A stretch of 13,493 nucleotides of DNA from an uncultured Lachnospiraceae bacterium (GTDB lineage Bacteria > Bacillota > Clostridia > Lachnospirales > Lachnospiraceae): contig CAJUQZ010000128.1 in NCBI GenBank assembly GCA_910588755.1, positions 1-13,493 on the forward strand, in the 5' to 3' direction. A model generated the notes under the pieces. The model was given only the letters and a program-made list of their open reading frames with translations, had not been told where the DNA came from and did no database searches. Both the position numbers and the translations under genes were made by a program. Of the stretch, positions 1-7,706 are shown one piece after another (within the stretch, counting starts at the first letter, position 1; each line of letters begins with the position of its first letter).

Positions 1-48
1 CGTTTATATGGCCTGTTTTTCTGTTGCATCTTCAGTGAGTTTCCGAGA

Positions 49-717
49 CTACTCGGTGCAGTGCTCTGCACCAGCCAGAAGGATTTCCACAGCATTTCTA
101 ACCGGGGCATTCATGGCAAACTCCAGATGCGGAATCTGTTCGGGCGGCTGGCGCCTGAGCTGTTCCGCCACCTTCTGCTGCAGCTCGTCCCGCCTGGGAT
201 AGAGCACATAATTGCTAAGATACATGTCGTCATCCAGCAGATGTTTATCCCACACATCCATATCGTTCCAGGAACCCATATAAACCACATGGCCATCCTT
301 CATCAGGCATTGCAGCCCCTCGTCCTCCTGCCAGTCGCAGCCGCCCCCCAGGTTCAGCACAGGAAGCATGGGATCCTGGGGCGGTTTGATGTACAGACTG
401 CCAAACTCCATATAATCAAGAATCTCCAGCGGGTCCTCAAGGTGCTGGATACCCTCGTCTAACAGCTCGCCCACACTGGTAGCTTCCAGCTGGTCCTGAA
501 GATAGTACATGGCATACCGGCAAATCTCCCTGACCTGTGTCTCGTCCACCGCCGCCAGCCACTGCAGCGTCCGGGCGGCATATTCCGGCGTAACGCCCTC
601 ATGACAGACCACCTCAATCTGCCTGTGAAAACAGGGAAACTCTGCATACCCCGTAATCCAGCCAAACGCATCTGTCCCGGCATTGATCAAAATATCTTCA
701 AAGCACATTTCTGACAT
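49..717 (-). CDS. DUF6985-like putative immunity protein
   Basis: A soluble 222-aa protein with no signal peptide or membrane segment. What is seen: an early beta-rich stretch (FGWITGYAEFPCFHRQIEVV), an amphipathic helical middle (residues about 40-85), then EILDYMEFGSLYIKPP, a glycine-rich LNLGGGCDWQEDEGLQC and a strand ending VVYMGSWNDMDVW. This order (short beta domain, helices, then C-W-x-x-E-x-G-L followed by a charged G-x-V strand) is what I remember of DUF6985 proteins, which are often found as immunity-like genes near polymorphic toxins. The assignment is from memory. The start is fixed by AGGAGG eight bases upstream of ATG 715-717. It is the last gene of a minus-strand operon behind the Imm49-like gene and a broken small gene. 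If it is an immunity protein, it would bind and neutralise a toxin not present in this window. Function is inferred; that it is a real gene is well supported. Confidence 0.8.
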   Translation of the reverse strand: MSEMCFEDILINAGTDAFGWITGYAEFPCFHRQIEVVCHEGVTPEYAARTLQWLAAVDETQVREICRYAMYYLQDQLEATSVGELLDEGIQHLEDPLEILDYMEFGSLYIKPPQDPMLPVLNLGGGCDWQEDEGLQCLMKDGHVVYMGSWNDMDVWDKHLLDDDMYLSNYVLYPRRDELQQKVAEQLRRQPPEQIPHLEFAMNAPVRNAVEILLAGAEHCTE

Positions 718-800
718 CTATATCTCCTCCTGAATGGCACATCAAATCCATCATCCCAGTTATATTCGCTTAGCTGCTTTTTCAGCTCATCGTATTCCAT
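687..800 (-). pseudogene. Remnant of a DUF4274-like gene (N-terminus only)
   Basis: A 37-codon reading frame starts at ATG 798-800 with AGGAG nine bases upstream. Its beginning MEYDELKKQLSEYNWDDGFD-VP closely resembles the usual start of DUF4274 proteins (a short helix, then YNWDDGF-x-P), a small family common in immunity arrays of Clostridia. After VP the frame loses that character, runs into basic residues (FRRRYRCQKC) and stops at 687-689. It overlaps the Shine-Dalgarno and the first codons of the downstream gene. Its start also overlaps the last codons of the upstream gene, so translation would be coupled. The simplest reading is an internal deletion that removed most of a normal DUF4274 gene and joined its first 22 or so codons to the leader of the next gene. 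It might instead serve as a short coupling leader. The family assignment is from memory of the motif. Confidence 0.5.
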
Positions 801-1765
801 ACCGACTGCTCCTGTCCAATGCCCATATCCCAAAGCGCGTCCACGTATTCGTCCACCCATTTTACCCCATGCGCAAACCATTCCTGCTTCTTATCGTCCG
901 GGTCTGGCGCTTTGAGAACAAGTCTTGCCGGCGGCGCAGCATAGATATCATTAAATAACTCCATCCCCTTAGGATAGCAAAACCACAGGGACCGGTCCGG
1001 ATCCGGGTGCTCCCGCCGCCACAGGGCAAATTCAGGAAGAAAGTTCTTGTATTCCGGCATTTTAAGCGCCTGGAATTTGTCCTCCGGCAGCAGAATCTGG
1101 GCCAGGCAGTACAGTCCATGTGCGTATGTACAAAAAGGCCGAAAGCCCAGCACATATTTCTTATCCTTTGGCAGTCCCTTGCACACTGCCAGCAGATCCT
1201 CGCTGCCCTTGTCCATGTCACCACTCACCAGATCCAGCAGAAAGGAAACCATCCCCTTTTCCAGCAGGGTGGACTTCTTCCGTTTTATGAACTGCTCCGC
1301 ATCAGGCACTGCCCACTCCAGTACAGCCTTGTCCCTGTACCACAGCCCGATCAGCAGGTGGGCAGCGGCTGGAAAGAATGGGTTGTTGCAGTTCTTCACC
1401 TTTGCAAGCTCTGGCGGCAGTATCCGCTCCATCGCCGGAATATTCCCGCAGAGAAAACACTCCAGCATACAATGAACATTCCTCTCATGGTTGTAGCTGC
1501 CATAAATCACGGGCATCATCATGCTCTTGCTCCACTGGTTAATCACCCGACAAAGTCCGGGCCAGTCCGCCTTCTCAATACATTCCTCTGTCCATGCATT
1601 CCAATCCCTCGGCTCTGGCGCCAGGGAGGAAACAAAGGTCATCTGGTTATGGAACAGATGACGCAGCCGCGCCTTACCCTCCGGCTCCTTTCCTGGATCC
1701 GTAAACCTGTCCATAATTTTCTGGTATTTTTCCTGCAAGACTGCAAAATCCGTCTGTAGTTCCAT
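782..1765 (-). CDS. All-helical putative immunity protein (Imm49-like)
   Basis: A 327-aa protein, apparently cytoplasmic, built almost wholly of predicted helices. It opens MELQTDFAVLQEKYQKIM; the centre carries PVIYGSYNHERNVHCMLECFLCGNIP-like helices, and the C-terminal third is rich in Trp and Tyr. Repeated helix pairs with small residues and a pattern of counting-type helices (residues about 85-250) resemble Imm49 immunity proteins, but no diagnostic motif is certain. An in-frame ATG exists 22 codons further upstream (at 1829-1831). I chose ATG 1763-1765 because AGGAGG sits seven bases before it, while the upstream ATG has no ribosome binding site. It is first in a three-gene operon with the DUF4274-like remnant and the DUF6985-like gene. 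A promoter candidate lies at 1838-1867. That it is a real gene is secure; the immunity role is inferred from company and fold type only. Confidence 0.75.
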   Translation of the reverse strand: MELQTDFAVLQEKYQKIMDRFTDPGKEPEGKARLRHLFHNQMTFVSSLAPEPRDWNAWTEECIEKADWPGLCRVINQWSKSMMMPVIYGSYNHERNVHCMLECFLCGNIPAMERILPPELAKVKNCNNPFFPAAAHLLIGLWYRDKAVLEWAVPDAEQFIKRKKSTLLEKGMVSFLLDLVSGDMDKGSEDLLAVCKGLPKDKKYVLGFRPFCTYAHGLYCLAQILLPEDKFQALKMPEYKNFLPEFALWRREHPDPDRSLWFCYPKGMELFNDIYAAPPARLVLKAPDPDDKKQEWFAHGVKWVDEYVDALWDMGIGQEQSVWNTMS

Positions 1766-1837
1766 ATCCTTTCCTCCTAAAGGTTCATTTTTTATGGCAT
1801 ACATCTGACATATGCGCAACCGTATCTCCATAGCCGT

Positions 1838-1867
1838 ATTATATCACTGCGCTGCCCTAAACTGCAA
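1838..1867 (-). promoter_or_regulatory. Candidate promoter of the immunity-type operon
   Basis: On the minus strand there is a perfect TATAAT (1838-1843), 18 bases downstream of TTGCAG (1862-1867), about 70 bases before the chosen start of the 327-aa gene. The -35 match is weak. A second perfect TATAAT lies at 1881-1886 without a clear -35 box. The rest of 1832-2007, between the operon and the end of the NACHT gene, shows nothing else I can name, including no convincing terminator for the NACHT gene. Confidence 0.4.
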
Positions 1868-2007
1868 CTATCCTGCGTCAATTATACTGCACAGGAATAT
1901 TTTGCATTACTGTTCACATAGGACTTCGCATCTGGCTTCCACTTCAAATCATATTTTCTTCTCTCCATATGCCCAGCTTTTCAATCCTTTCACAAGCCTG
2001 ATATTTA

Positions 2008-5000
2008 CTACACCCATAACTGTTCCAAACATACTATATATTTCCTGTCCGCCAGCTTTTTTTGTCTATACGCTTTCACAACATCCAGAAATTTATTTTT
2101 TTCGTCCGAATCATGATATACTTGCGCAATCTTTTTTGCCAAATTAGGGTATTTTACAATTATATATAAGTACCTCCTTACAAAATATTCTGTCATCCTA
2201 CGAAGTTCCCAGTCCTCCATGCATTCAAGAAATTCGTCTATCTTAGTGCTATCCCCAAATAAATTATCATTGAAAATCCGATTAAAGCACATTGGTACAT
2301 AAGACAATATTTCCAATTTCATTTTTTTGCAAAAGATCAACAAATCTATCGCAACCTCCACCGACTCCGCCAAAACATAATTGATATTCTTTACCGAGTA
2401 TAGTAACATACTTCTTAACTGCTTTTCCTCAATAACTGCATGACTTATTCTTAAACCATGAATTGCGGCTACTGGATCAAAACCAAATAAAACATTAAAC
2501 CTTTGAAATACGATATTTATTAACTTTACACCTCGAGCGGGATTATCGAGCAATAATATTAACTTTAATACCACCACCAAAAACAGGGGATTCTGCGTTT
2601 GCTCCATTGAAATTTTTTTCGTAATATCACGCATTACCCTATCTGCGTTGCTCTGCACGCCTCCTACCATACGGGCAACTTCCAAAAAATCATTTATGCA
2701 CTCCAGCCGTAAAGATAACAACTGATTAAATCCAATTTCCAGTAAACAGCTGACCTCTTTTAGCCTGCCATTCATGATACATAATCGCAGTATATCCATC
2801 ATAACCTGAGGTGATGAATCATATATTACATCTGCGTATTGTACAATATAATCCAGTAATTCTTCTGTCTCAGACTCGTCAGTCAAAAAACATACCTTAA
2901 GCATCCCCGCCAGAGAAGTCCAAGAATGAACCTGTTTATAACAAAACACATCTGACATCCCACTAATAGACTGTTGCAGTTCATCAATTGAACAATTTTG
3001 TTCCAATAGATCTATATATTCATACAACAACTGTGGCGTGCTGCGTATTACTTTCTCAAATATTCCATATAAGTCAGCATTTTTCCCTATAAATCCATCC
3101 GGACTTCCTATCTTTTTGAGACACGCAAAAACCCCGAATACTATTTGGGCATTATTTGAATACCCACGTAAAATAATGTCGATAAAGTCTGCTGCCTCGA
3201 TTCTCATACTTACAGGATGGTGTATTTTTCCAAGACAAGTATCCATACATAATATCCAGTCTAAAACCAAGGCAGCATCCACTTTTGTGCCCTGTAAAAT
3301 ACGCAAACCGGCATACATATTTTCTTCCAATGAGAATTCCGTGTTATTCCCCAGAATATATTCTTTCATTTCCCCAAGAAGCATCTCAAATTCCACATCT
3401 ATACCTTTACGAATCAACCACTGCCTGTCCTCCTGCTTCCTGCTGTTTTGCGTTTTTGCGACATGTAATCCATATAGCTTGTACGAAATATCATCCTGTA
3501 AAAAATTAAAGATATCTTTTTGTTTTTGCAGCAAATCTCTCTGTTCATTTTTGCCTGCGCCCAGCTTTTTCCCAATACATATTTGTCCATCCGTTTTCGT
3601 AATATTATATAGTGATATAAACTTTAATAAATCCTCTTCTGGCAGATTCGTTTTCCAAAATTGTGATACATATTCCCAAACCTTTTTGCCCATTATACGT
3701 TCCGAAGTTTTTTTTGTCGTTATCTGTAATATTAATAGATTTATAAAGTATATCGCGCAATGTTGTAAATAGGATTTCTCCTTCACGCCGCCAAAAACCT
3801 GTTCCCCCCAGCTCATCGGCATAAAAAATCCATTACATAACATATCTATTTGTTTGTCAAACACTTCTTCTATTATGGTATCATAACCCAATCGCTTACT
3901 GTGAAAATACCTTCCTATTATAGTCTCTTTCCATTCAACTATCATTTCGATAATTTCAGGCTCCGTAGAAAAACATGTGTTTATTAGGGCAGCATAATAT
4001 TTTTTGTCAAAAGAATTCGGATCATTTAACGCATTTTGATAGCGACAATCATCACCTCTGACTGAATTTTTTATTTCATCTAGTCCATCCATAGCACGAA
4101 CCAGATATTTTAGCACTAAGTCTGCAACTAAAAACTCATAAAATGTTTTATGTAGGAATTCAAACGCCGTGTTTTTGTCCTCCTCCTCTGCATCCTTTGA
4201 CTTTGAATAATGGATAAAAAAGAAACTACCAAATAACCCTTCGGCGCTCGTCAGCATTCTTCCGCTGTCTCTATATACGGATCTGTGTGCCTCCATATAT
4301 ATCAAACATTTGTTCATCTCGTCTACTGTCAATGAAAGCTGACCCTTAGTAAACATTCCTAATGCCGCTATCCCTAACCTTTCCATTTCAAAGTTTACCA
4401 TTGCCTCCTTTTCCTTTTCCGGTAATTCATCATATGCGGTCTCCTCTCCTCTTGGACCTTTTCTGAGCTCCCTTCTTATAAATCGTCCTAACAATTCATT
4501 ATACAATTTTGTTCGGTTAAGGTTTTCTCCCTGTCCTAAAGAATTTCTTCCTTCTTCCAAATTTGCGTCATAAATAGCCAGCATCAGCAATAAAAGTGGC
4601 TGCCTTGAAAGTTCGGCCACATTTTTATCATTTGGGGGCAGCATAAAATAATTTATATGTTCACTCCTAAATATACCAGCATTGCTTTGATTCCATATTG
4701 CTATCCACTTCGCCTTTTGCTCCTCATTAAACTCAAGCAGCTTCATAACAAGCGTATCAACCGGTATATCCGCCTTATCAATTAATGTTTCCCTACTTGT
4801 CACCACGACCCTCACTGGTCTGTGCCTATCCATGCATTCTTGCTGAAATCTTAAGATTTTTTTCAATAGTCCCCTATATACCCTGCCCGTCGCCTGCAAA
4901 ACCTCGTCATAACCATCAAACACTATCGTAATCGGATTATATTTCATATGCTTTGCAAACCATTTGAATGTAAAAAACGGTTCAGAAGCATCCCCATCCT

Positions 5001-5577
5001 TTTTAATCTGATCACAAACAATGTCTTCTATTTCCTTTTCAACACTGACCTCTCTCAAAGGAACACGAATAAAGAGATTGTTTTCATCAATCATTCTCGC
5101 GCAAATGATTTTCGTAAGCAGCGATTTTCCTCCTCCCGGTTCGCCCAGAATAAGCAATAGGTTCTCCATGCCCTGCTGTGCCATGCAATACTTTGCCCAA
5201 AATGAGTCCATATTATTATGCTCTTCAAGGTTTTCCCATGTCTCTTTCTTTTCAAGCTTCTCTTTTCCTGTATACTCTAGCATTTTGTATGTCTGTGGTA
5301 TAAATGCCTTACTTATGGACGGATACACCAATTTTTCATCCCTGCTTTTTGATTCTATAATAGACCTTTCAATTTCCTTTTTATATGTTTCTATCAGTAC
5401 ATTGGCAATGTCTTTTACCTTTGCTTCCTCAATTTTTTCAGGCAAGTCAAGCATCATCTTTTCTAGGTGCTCTAATCCAACATCAATCTTACTGCCCGTA
5501 TCACATACGACAGAAATAATTTTTTTATACCTGTCTTCAATATGCATATATTTTAAATTTTCCTGTCTAATCTGCAT
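2008..5577 (-). CDS. NACHT-family STAND NTPase, probable antiphage sensor-effector (main part)
   Basis: A 1189-aa protein with a clear NACHT-type ATPase core: Walker A GEPGGGKS at residues 145-152, Walker B ITIVFDGYDE ending near 225, and a sensor-1 VVVTSRE around 258-263. A helical segment with SRQPLLLLMLAIY and a winged-helix-like region follow. The C-terminal 700 or so residues are helical and leucine-rich, with no recognised catalytic motif, as expected for a ligand-sensing half. Bacterial NACHT proteins of this build act as intracellular phage sensors that oligomerise on ATP binding. The N-terminus is unusual: ATG 5575-5577 has no good Shine-Dalgarno, and its frame is open further upstream to 5646, inside the preceding gene. 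The extra residues read VCEQQYCYLASQFNEFYIY, which fits the end of a NACHT N-terminal helical domain. The gene is AT-rich compared with the genes after 8700, suggesting transfer. Family assignment is firm; function is inferred. Confidence 0.88.
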   Translation of the reverse strand: MQIRQENLKYMHIEDRYKKIISVVCDTGSKIDVGLEHLEKMMLDLPEKIEEAKVKDIANVLIETYKKEIERSIIESKSRDEKLVYPSISKAFIPQTYKMLEYTGKEKLEKKETWENLEEHNNMDSFWAKYCMAQQGMENLLLILGEPGGGKSLLTKIICARMIDENNLFIRVPLREVSVEKEIEDIVCDQIKKDGDASEPFFTFKWFAKHMKYNPITIVFDGYDEVLQATGRVYRGLLKKILRFQQECMDRHRPVRVVVTSRETLIDKADIPVDTLVMKLLEFNEEQKAKWIAIWNQSNAGIFRSEHINYFMLPPNDKNVAELSRQPLLLLMLAIYDANLEEGRNSLGQGENLNRTKLYNELLGRFIRRELRKGPRGEETAYDELPEKEKEAMVNFEMERLGIAALGMFTKGQLSLTVDEMNKCLIYMEAHRSVYRDSGRMLTSAEGLFGSFFFIHYSKSKDAEEEDKNTAFEFLHKTFYEFLVADLVLKYLVRAMDGLDEIKNSVRGDDCRYQNALNDPNSFDKKYYAALINTCFSTEPEIIEMIVEWKETIIGRYFHSKRLGYDTIIEEVFDKQIDMLCNGFFMPMSWGEQVFGGVKEKSYLQHCAIYFINLLILQITTKKTSERIMGKKVWEYVSQFWKTNLPEEDLLKFISLYNITKTDGQICIGKKLGAGKNEQRDLLQKQKDIFNFLQDDISYKLYGLHVAKTQNSRKQEDRQWLIRKGIDVEFEMLLGEMKEYILGNNTEFSLEENMYAGLRILQGTKVDAALVLDWILCMDTCLGKIHHPVSMRIEAADFIDIILRGYSNNAQIVFGVFACLKKIGSPDGFIGKNADLYGIFEKVIRSTPQLLYEYIDLLEQNCSIDELQQSISGMSDVFCYKQVHSWTSLAGMLKVCFLTDESETEELLDYIVQYADVIYDSSPQVMMDILRLCIMNGRLKEVSCLLEIGFNQLLSLRLECINDFLEVARMVGGVQSNADRVMRDITKKISMEQTQNPLFLVVVLKLILLLDNPARGVKLINIVFQRFNVLFGFDPVAAIHGLRISHAVIEEKQLRSMLLYSVKNINYVLAESVEVAIDLLIFCKKMKLEILSYVPMCFNRIFNDNLFGDSTKIDEFLECMEDWELRRMTEYFVRRYLYIIVKYPNLAKKIAQVYHDSDEKNKFLDVVKAYRQKKLADRKYIVCLEQLWV

Positions 5578-6149
5578 ATAAATATAAAACTCATTAAATT
5601 GACTTGCCAGATAACAATACTGTTGTTCACAAACTGACTCAATCCTTTACTCATTGATTCATATAATTTATTAAGGTCCTCCTCAACTTTTGCATATCCA
5701 TATACTATATTTGGAAAAATTATTTCTGCATCCGTTAACAAATCCTCCTTAGCGCCTTCACCCCAGTCGGCAATTTGATATATGTATTTTTTCTCATCAA
5801 CAGACAATTTAATGGTTTTCCGTATTTGTTCTGGAAGCTGTTCGTCCAATACGTCAAAAAATGCTGTATAATATATCATTGAATACGCCCACTGCATTTG
5901 TTCCATCTTTTTATCACATTCAATTGTTTTCTCCGTAACAATTTTATCCAAAATACGTTTCCCAATATTTATTAACTGATCTTTTACCATTAACGCATTT
6001 AAAAAAACACTTATGTCACCACTAATATTTTTGACACCTAATAATAAAATGACCGCTCCCAAAAGCGCGTTTAAGTCATCGGCTATTCCCACCAGATTAT
6101 GGTTTCCTTTCAACTGCTTACATATATGATCAAATGACAACTTTTTCAT
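5553..6149 (-). CDS. N-terminal helical part of the NACHT protein, in a separate frame
   Basis: A 198-aa helical protein starting at ATG with AGGAGG five bases upstream. It contains YSMIYYTAFFDVLDEQLPEQ at about residues 90-109, a pattern I recognise from the N-terminal helical (NNH-type) domain that precedes NACHT ATPase cores in bacteria. A hydrophobic helix AVILLLGV near residue 35 is short and probably buried, not a membrane segment. The last 25 bases overlap the start of the NACHT gene. The C-terminus after GLSQFVNN loses family character (IWQVNLMSFIFICRLDRKI), while the -1 frame over the same bases continues the expected domain. So the two ORFs are most simply one ancestral gene of about 1380 codons, broken or programmed to shift between 5646 and 5553. 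Otherwise it is a stand-alone partner translated by coupling. Promoter not clear; a TATAAA-like stretch lies near 6215-6220. Confidence 0.75.
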   Translation of the reverse strand: MKKLSFDHICKQLKGNHNLVGIADDLNALLGAVILLLGVKNISGDISVFLNALMVKDQLINIGKRILDKIVTEKTIECDKKMEQMQWAYSMIYYTAFFDVLDEQLPEQIRKTIKLSVDEKKYIYQIADWGEGAKEDLLTDAEIIFPNIVYGYAKVEEDLNKLYESMSKGLSQFVNNSIVIWQVNLMSFIFICRLDRKI

Positions 6150-6608
6150 TTTTGCCTCCTGTATGCCATAACTTATTGACGGCTCCTTAGGGTGTGTCTG
6201 ACAGATGCATATTTTTATACGAAACCGTCAGATCACAGCGCTCTGCCGCTTTGCCCGCTACTGATCCATTCGCGTAATTCTATCTCCTTCGGATGACACA
6301 TTCCTTAGCGCTCCATCCAGTCATGGTGCCAAGCAGGTGATTCACGAATCTAATTTCTGGCAGGATGGAATACCAGTGGGTATGTCCATACTATACCACA
6401 GATAATACAATAAAGCATTATGGCAAATTAAAAATTTATAAATTGTCGTACCGCAGGCAGGTCCACATCCTAATGAAAACCTGTTTTATTATTGCTATTT
6501 ATGAAAGTAATCACACGATACATGGCAAGTCGTGCCAAAATCGTTTCAGAATCGTAAGCATACAAACAAAAATGAGTCAGGCACTCAAAAAAATGAAGAA
6601 ATTTCATG
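6150..6608. other. Gene-free stretch upstream of the NACHT module
   Basis: This stretch holds the leader of the NACHT module and then AT-rich sequence. An 84-codon plus-strand frame (6365-6619) and a 22-codon minus-strand frame (6233-6301) have no ribosome binding site or recognisable composition. I see no terminal inverted repeats or transposase remnant that can be named. It may be debris of earlier insertions. Confidence 0.4.
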
Positions 6609-6657
6609 GATTTCTATAGAAATCTGTGTGTGATCCTACTATAACATTGATGTTATA
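6609..6657. promoter_or_regulatory. Two adjacent palindromes, possible operators
   Basis: A perfect 16-bp palindrome GATTTCTATAGAAATC occupies 6609-6624. Fifteen bases later comes TATAACAT-TG-ATGTTATA (6640-6657), with perfect 8-bp arms. They lie 30-80 bases upstream of the decayed linear amide hydrolase gene, on its coding strand side. This is where a dimeric repressor such as a TetR-family protein would bind. No regulator gene is present nearby. Neither is followed by a T-tract, so they are not terminators. Confidence 0.4.
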
Positions 6658-6686
6658 AAGCTGGTCAATACAAAGAAGGTTTTTCA

Positions 6687-7020
6687 ATGATAACGATGAT
6701 AACGATAAAATCAAATGGATTCTTTTTAAGAAATTACAGCGTAACAGATTTTGAGGATATCTCCGGGTTACAATCGGCACAGGAATCGCTTTGTTGGTTA
6801 TTTTAATTGCAGTAGTTGTATTATTTGGAAATGAACTGCGTTCCCTGATGTCCTTGAAAAAATTGATGATTGAGGAAGCCATTGCGTACAATGGCGTGTT
6901 CTTTATAATCTTACAACGGGCTTTTGCTGCCAGCCACCCGCCACGCATCCCCGCAAAAACTTTTTGGAACGGTGTTGTGTGGCTGTAGCTGGCGTGGGCA
7001 TCTATTATGAGCTTATATAA
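6687..7020 (+). pseudogene. Decayed, internally deleted linear amide C-N hydrolase gene
   Basis: An AGAAGG site at 6674-6679 precedes ATG 6687. In the adjacent frame the text reads DKIKWILFKKLQRNRF, a stop (TGA at 6752-6754, where Trp is likely ancestral), then GYLRVTIGTGIALLVILIAV, VVLFGNELRSLMSLKKL and a frame change giving DD. This is a basic juxtamembrane stretch, one membrane helix and a GNELRSL-SLKK motif. I associate it with the anchored N-terminus of linear amide C-N hydrolases (choloylglycine hydrolase or penicillin V acylase-like) in Clostridia. Immediately after, frame 1 gives VQWRVLYNLTTG and a last stretch ending YYELI before TAA 7018-7020, resembling the C-terminal strand of the same family. 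The middle, including the catalytic cysteine region, is missing. Also seen is a 9-nt direct duplication ATGATAACG at the start. The C-terminal match is the less certain part. Confidence 0.5.
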
Positions 7021-7028
7021 ACATTCGT

Positions 7029-7649
7029 TTATTCTAGTTGATAATCACAAGCGTTGATTCTGACTGATAAAACCTGCAGCTGCTCCTGCACCAACTCAAT
7101 CTCGTTCTTGTCCAGCATATTTTTTATCTGGCTCCGTGTTCGCCCCAGAACCGCAGCAAGTTGTTTTTCCGGTCGGATTTTCAATTGACAGGGATTGTGT
7201 ATTGTCAACAAAATCTGCTCCCCATTATGATGCTTACCGGATTCCCGCAGCTTGGCAAACCCATAATCCACTCCTTCAAGGTCAATCTCTGCCCTGTTTT
7301 TCCGAAATAACTGCAGGTCTCTGCCATACTGCCCTGCAAGCTGCTCATCGTTATCCAGAAAGCGCTGATATTCCTTCTTTGGTATGGCAGAAACCTTCTG
7401 CCGCTCATAAACCGCCAAGTTCAGCGAGTGCCGGCAGTCCTCGCACTGGTAGATCAGCCAGATATCCAGCCTGCCGCCGTTGGCGTTGACGCGGAACTTT
7501 CTCGTGTTTACAAACAATCTCTTTCTGCCGCATTTCGGACACCCCCGAAGGACTTTGAACGAACTGTTCAGGATTATTTCATATTCAATTTCATATTCAG
7601 TTTTAAATTCTTTTATGTCTTTTATTTCATTTTTATCGAAATAGCTCAT
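7029..7649 (-). CDS. DUF1062 family zinc-ribbon protein
   Basis: A 206-aa soluble protein. It carries a four-cysteine zinc ribbon: C37-x2-C40 (GCPKCGRKRLF) and C69-x2-C72 (YQCEDCRHSLNL). Between them is FRVNANGGRLDIWLIY, a hallmark segment of the DUF1062 family. The C-terminal half has helical text ending RSQIKNMLDKNEIELV, which looks like a small helix-turn-helix or helical dimer region, so RNA or DNA binding is possible. The family has no established function. A longer frame begins at a TTG 30 bases upstream, but CAGGAG lies six bases before ATG 7647-7649, which fixes the start. A well-formed promoter lies at 7723-7751, embedded between the arms of an inverted repeat. It is probably a single-gene transcript. 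No good terminator is visible downstream. Confidence 0.85.
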   Translation of the reverse strand: MSYFDKNEIKDIKEFKTEYEIEYEIILNSSFKVLRGCPKCGRKRLFVNTRKFRVNANGGRLDIWLIYQCEDCRHSLNLAVYERQKVSAIPKKEYQRFLDNDEQLAGQYGRDLQLFRKNRAEIDLEGVDYGFAKLRESGKHHNGEQILLTIHNPCQLKIRPEKQLAAVLGRTRSQIKNMLDKNEIELVQEQLQVLSVRINACDYQLE

Positions 7650-7706
7650 CTGCATCTCCTGTTCCCAGAGCGTAACCAATAAAGCTCTGACATAATAGGA
7701 TTCGAT

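Noticed and set aside
43..72. Small inverted repeats CCGAG/CTCGG and GTGCAG/CTGCAC at the end of the DUF6985-like gene
   Set aside because: Stems of five and six pairs, partly coding, no T-tract; not a credible terminator.
1007..1759. Long plus-strand frame of 250 codons opposite the Imm49-like gene
   Set aside because: Shadow of the minus-strand gene, which has the ribosome binding site and coherent protein text.
6186..6230. Possible insertion-sequence end (GTGTGTCTGACAGATGCAT region)
   Set aside because: No matching inverted copy at the other side, no target duplication and no transposase text.
6233..6301. Minus-strand 22-codon frame (MCHPKEIELREWISSGQSGR start) upstream of the NACHT module
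   Set aside because: The text is tidy but very short. AAGGA sits too close to the ATG to act as a ribosome binding site, and I cannot link it to a family.
6365..6619. Plus-strand 84-codon frame in the gene-free stretch
   Set aside because: No Shine-Dalgarno, low-complexity AT-rich text without a domain pattern, and it ends inside the palindrome.
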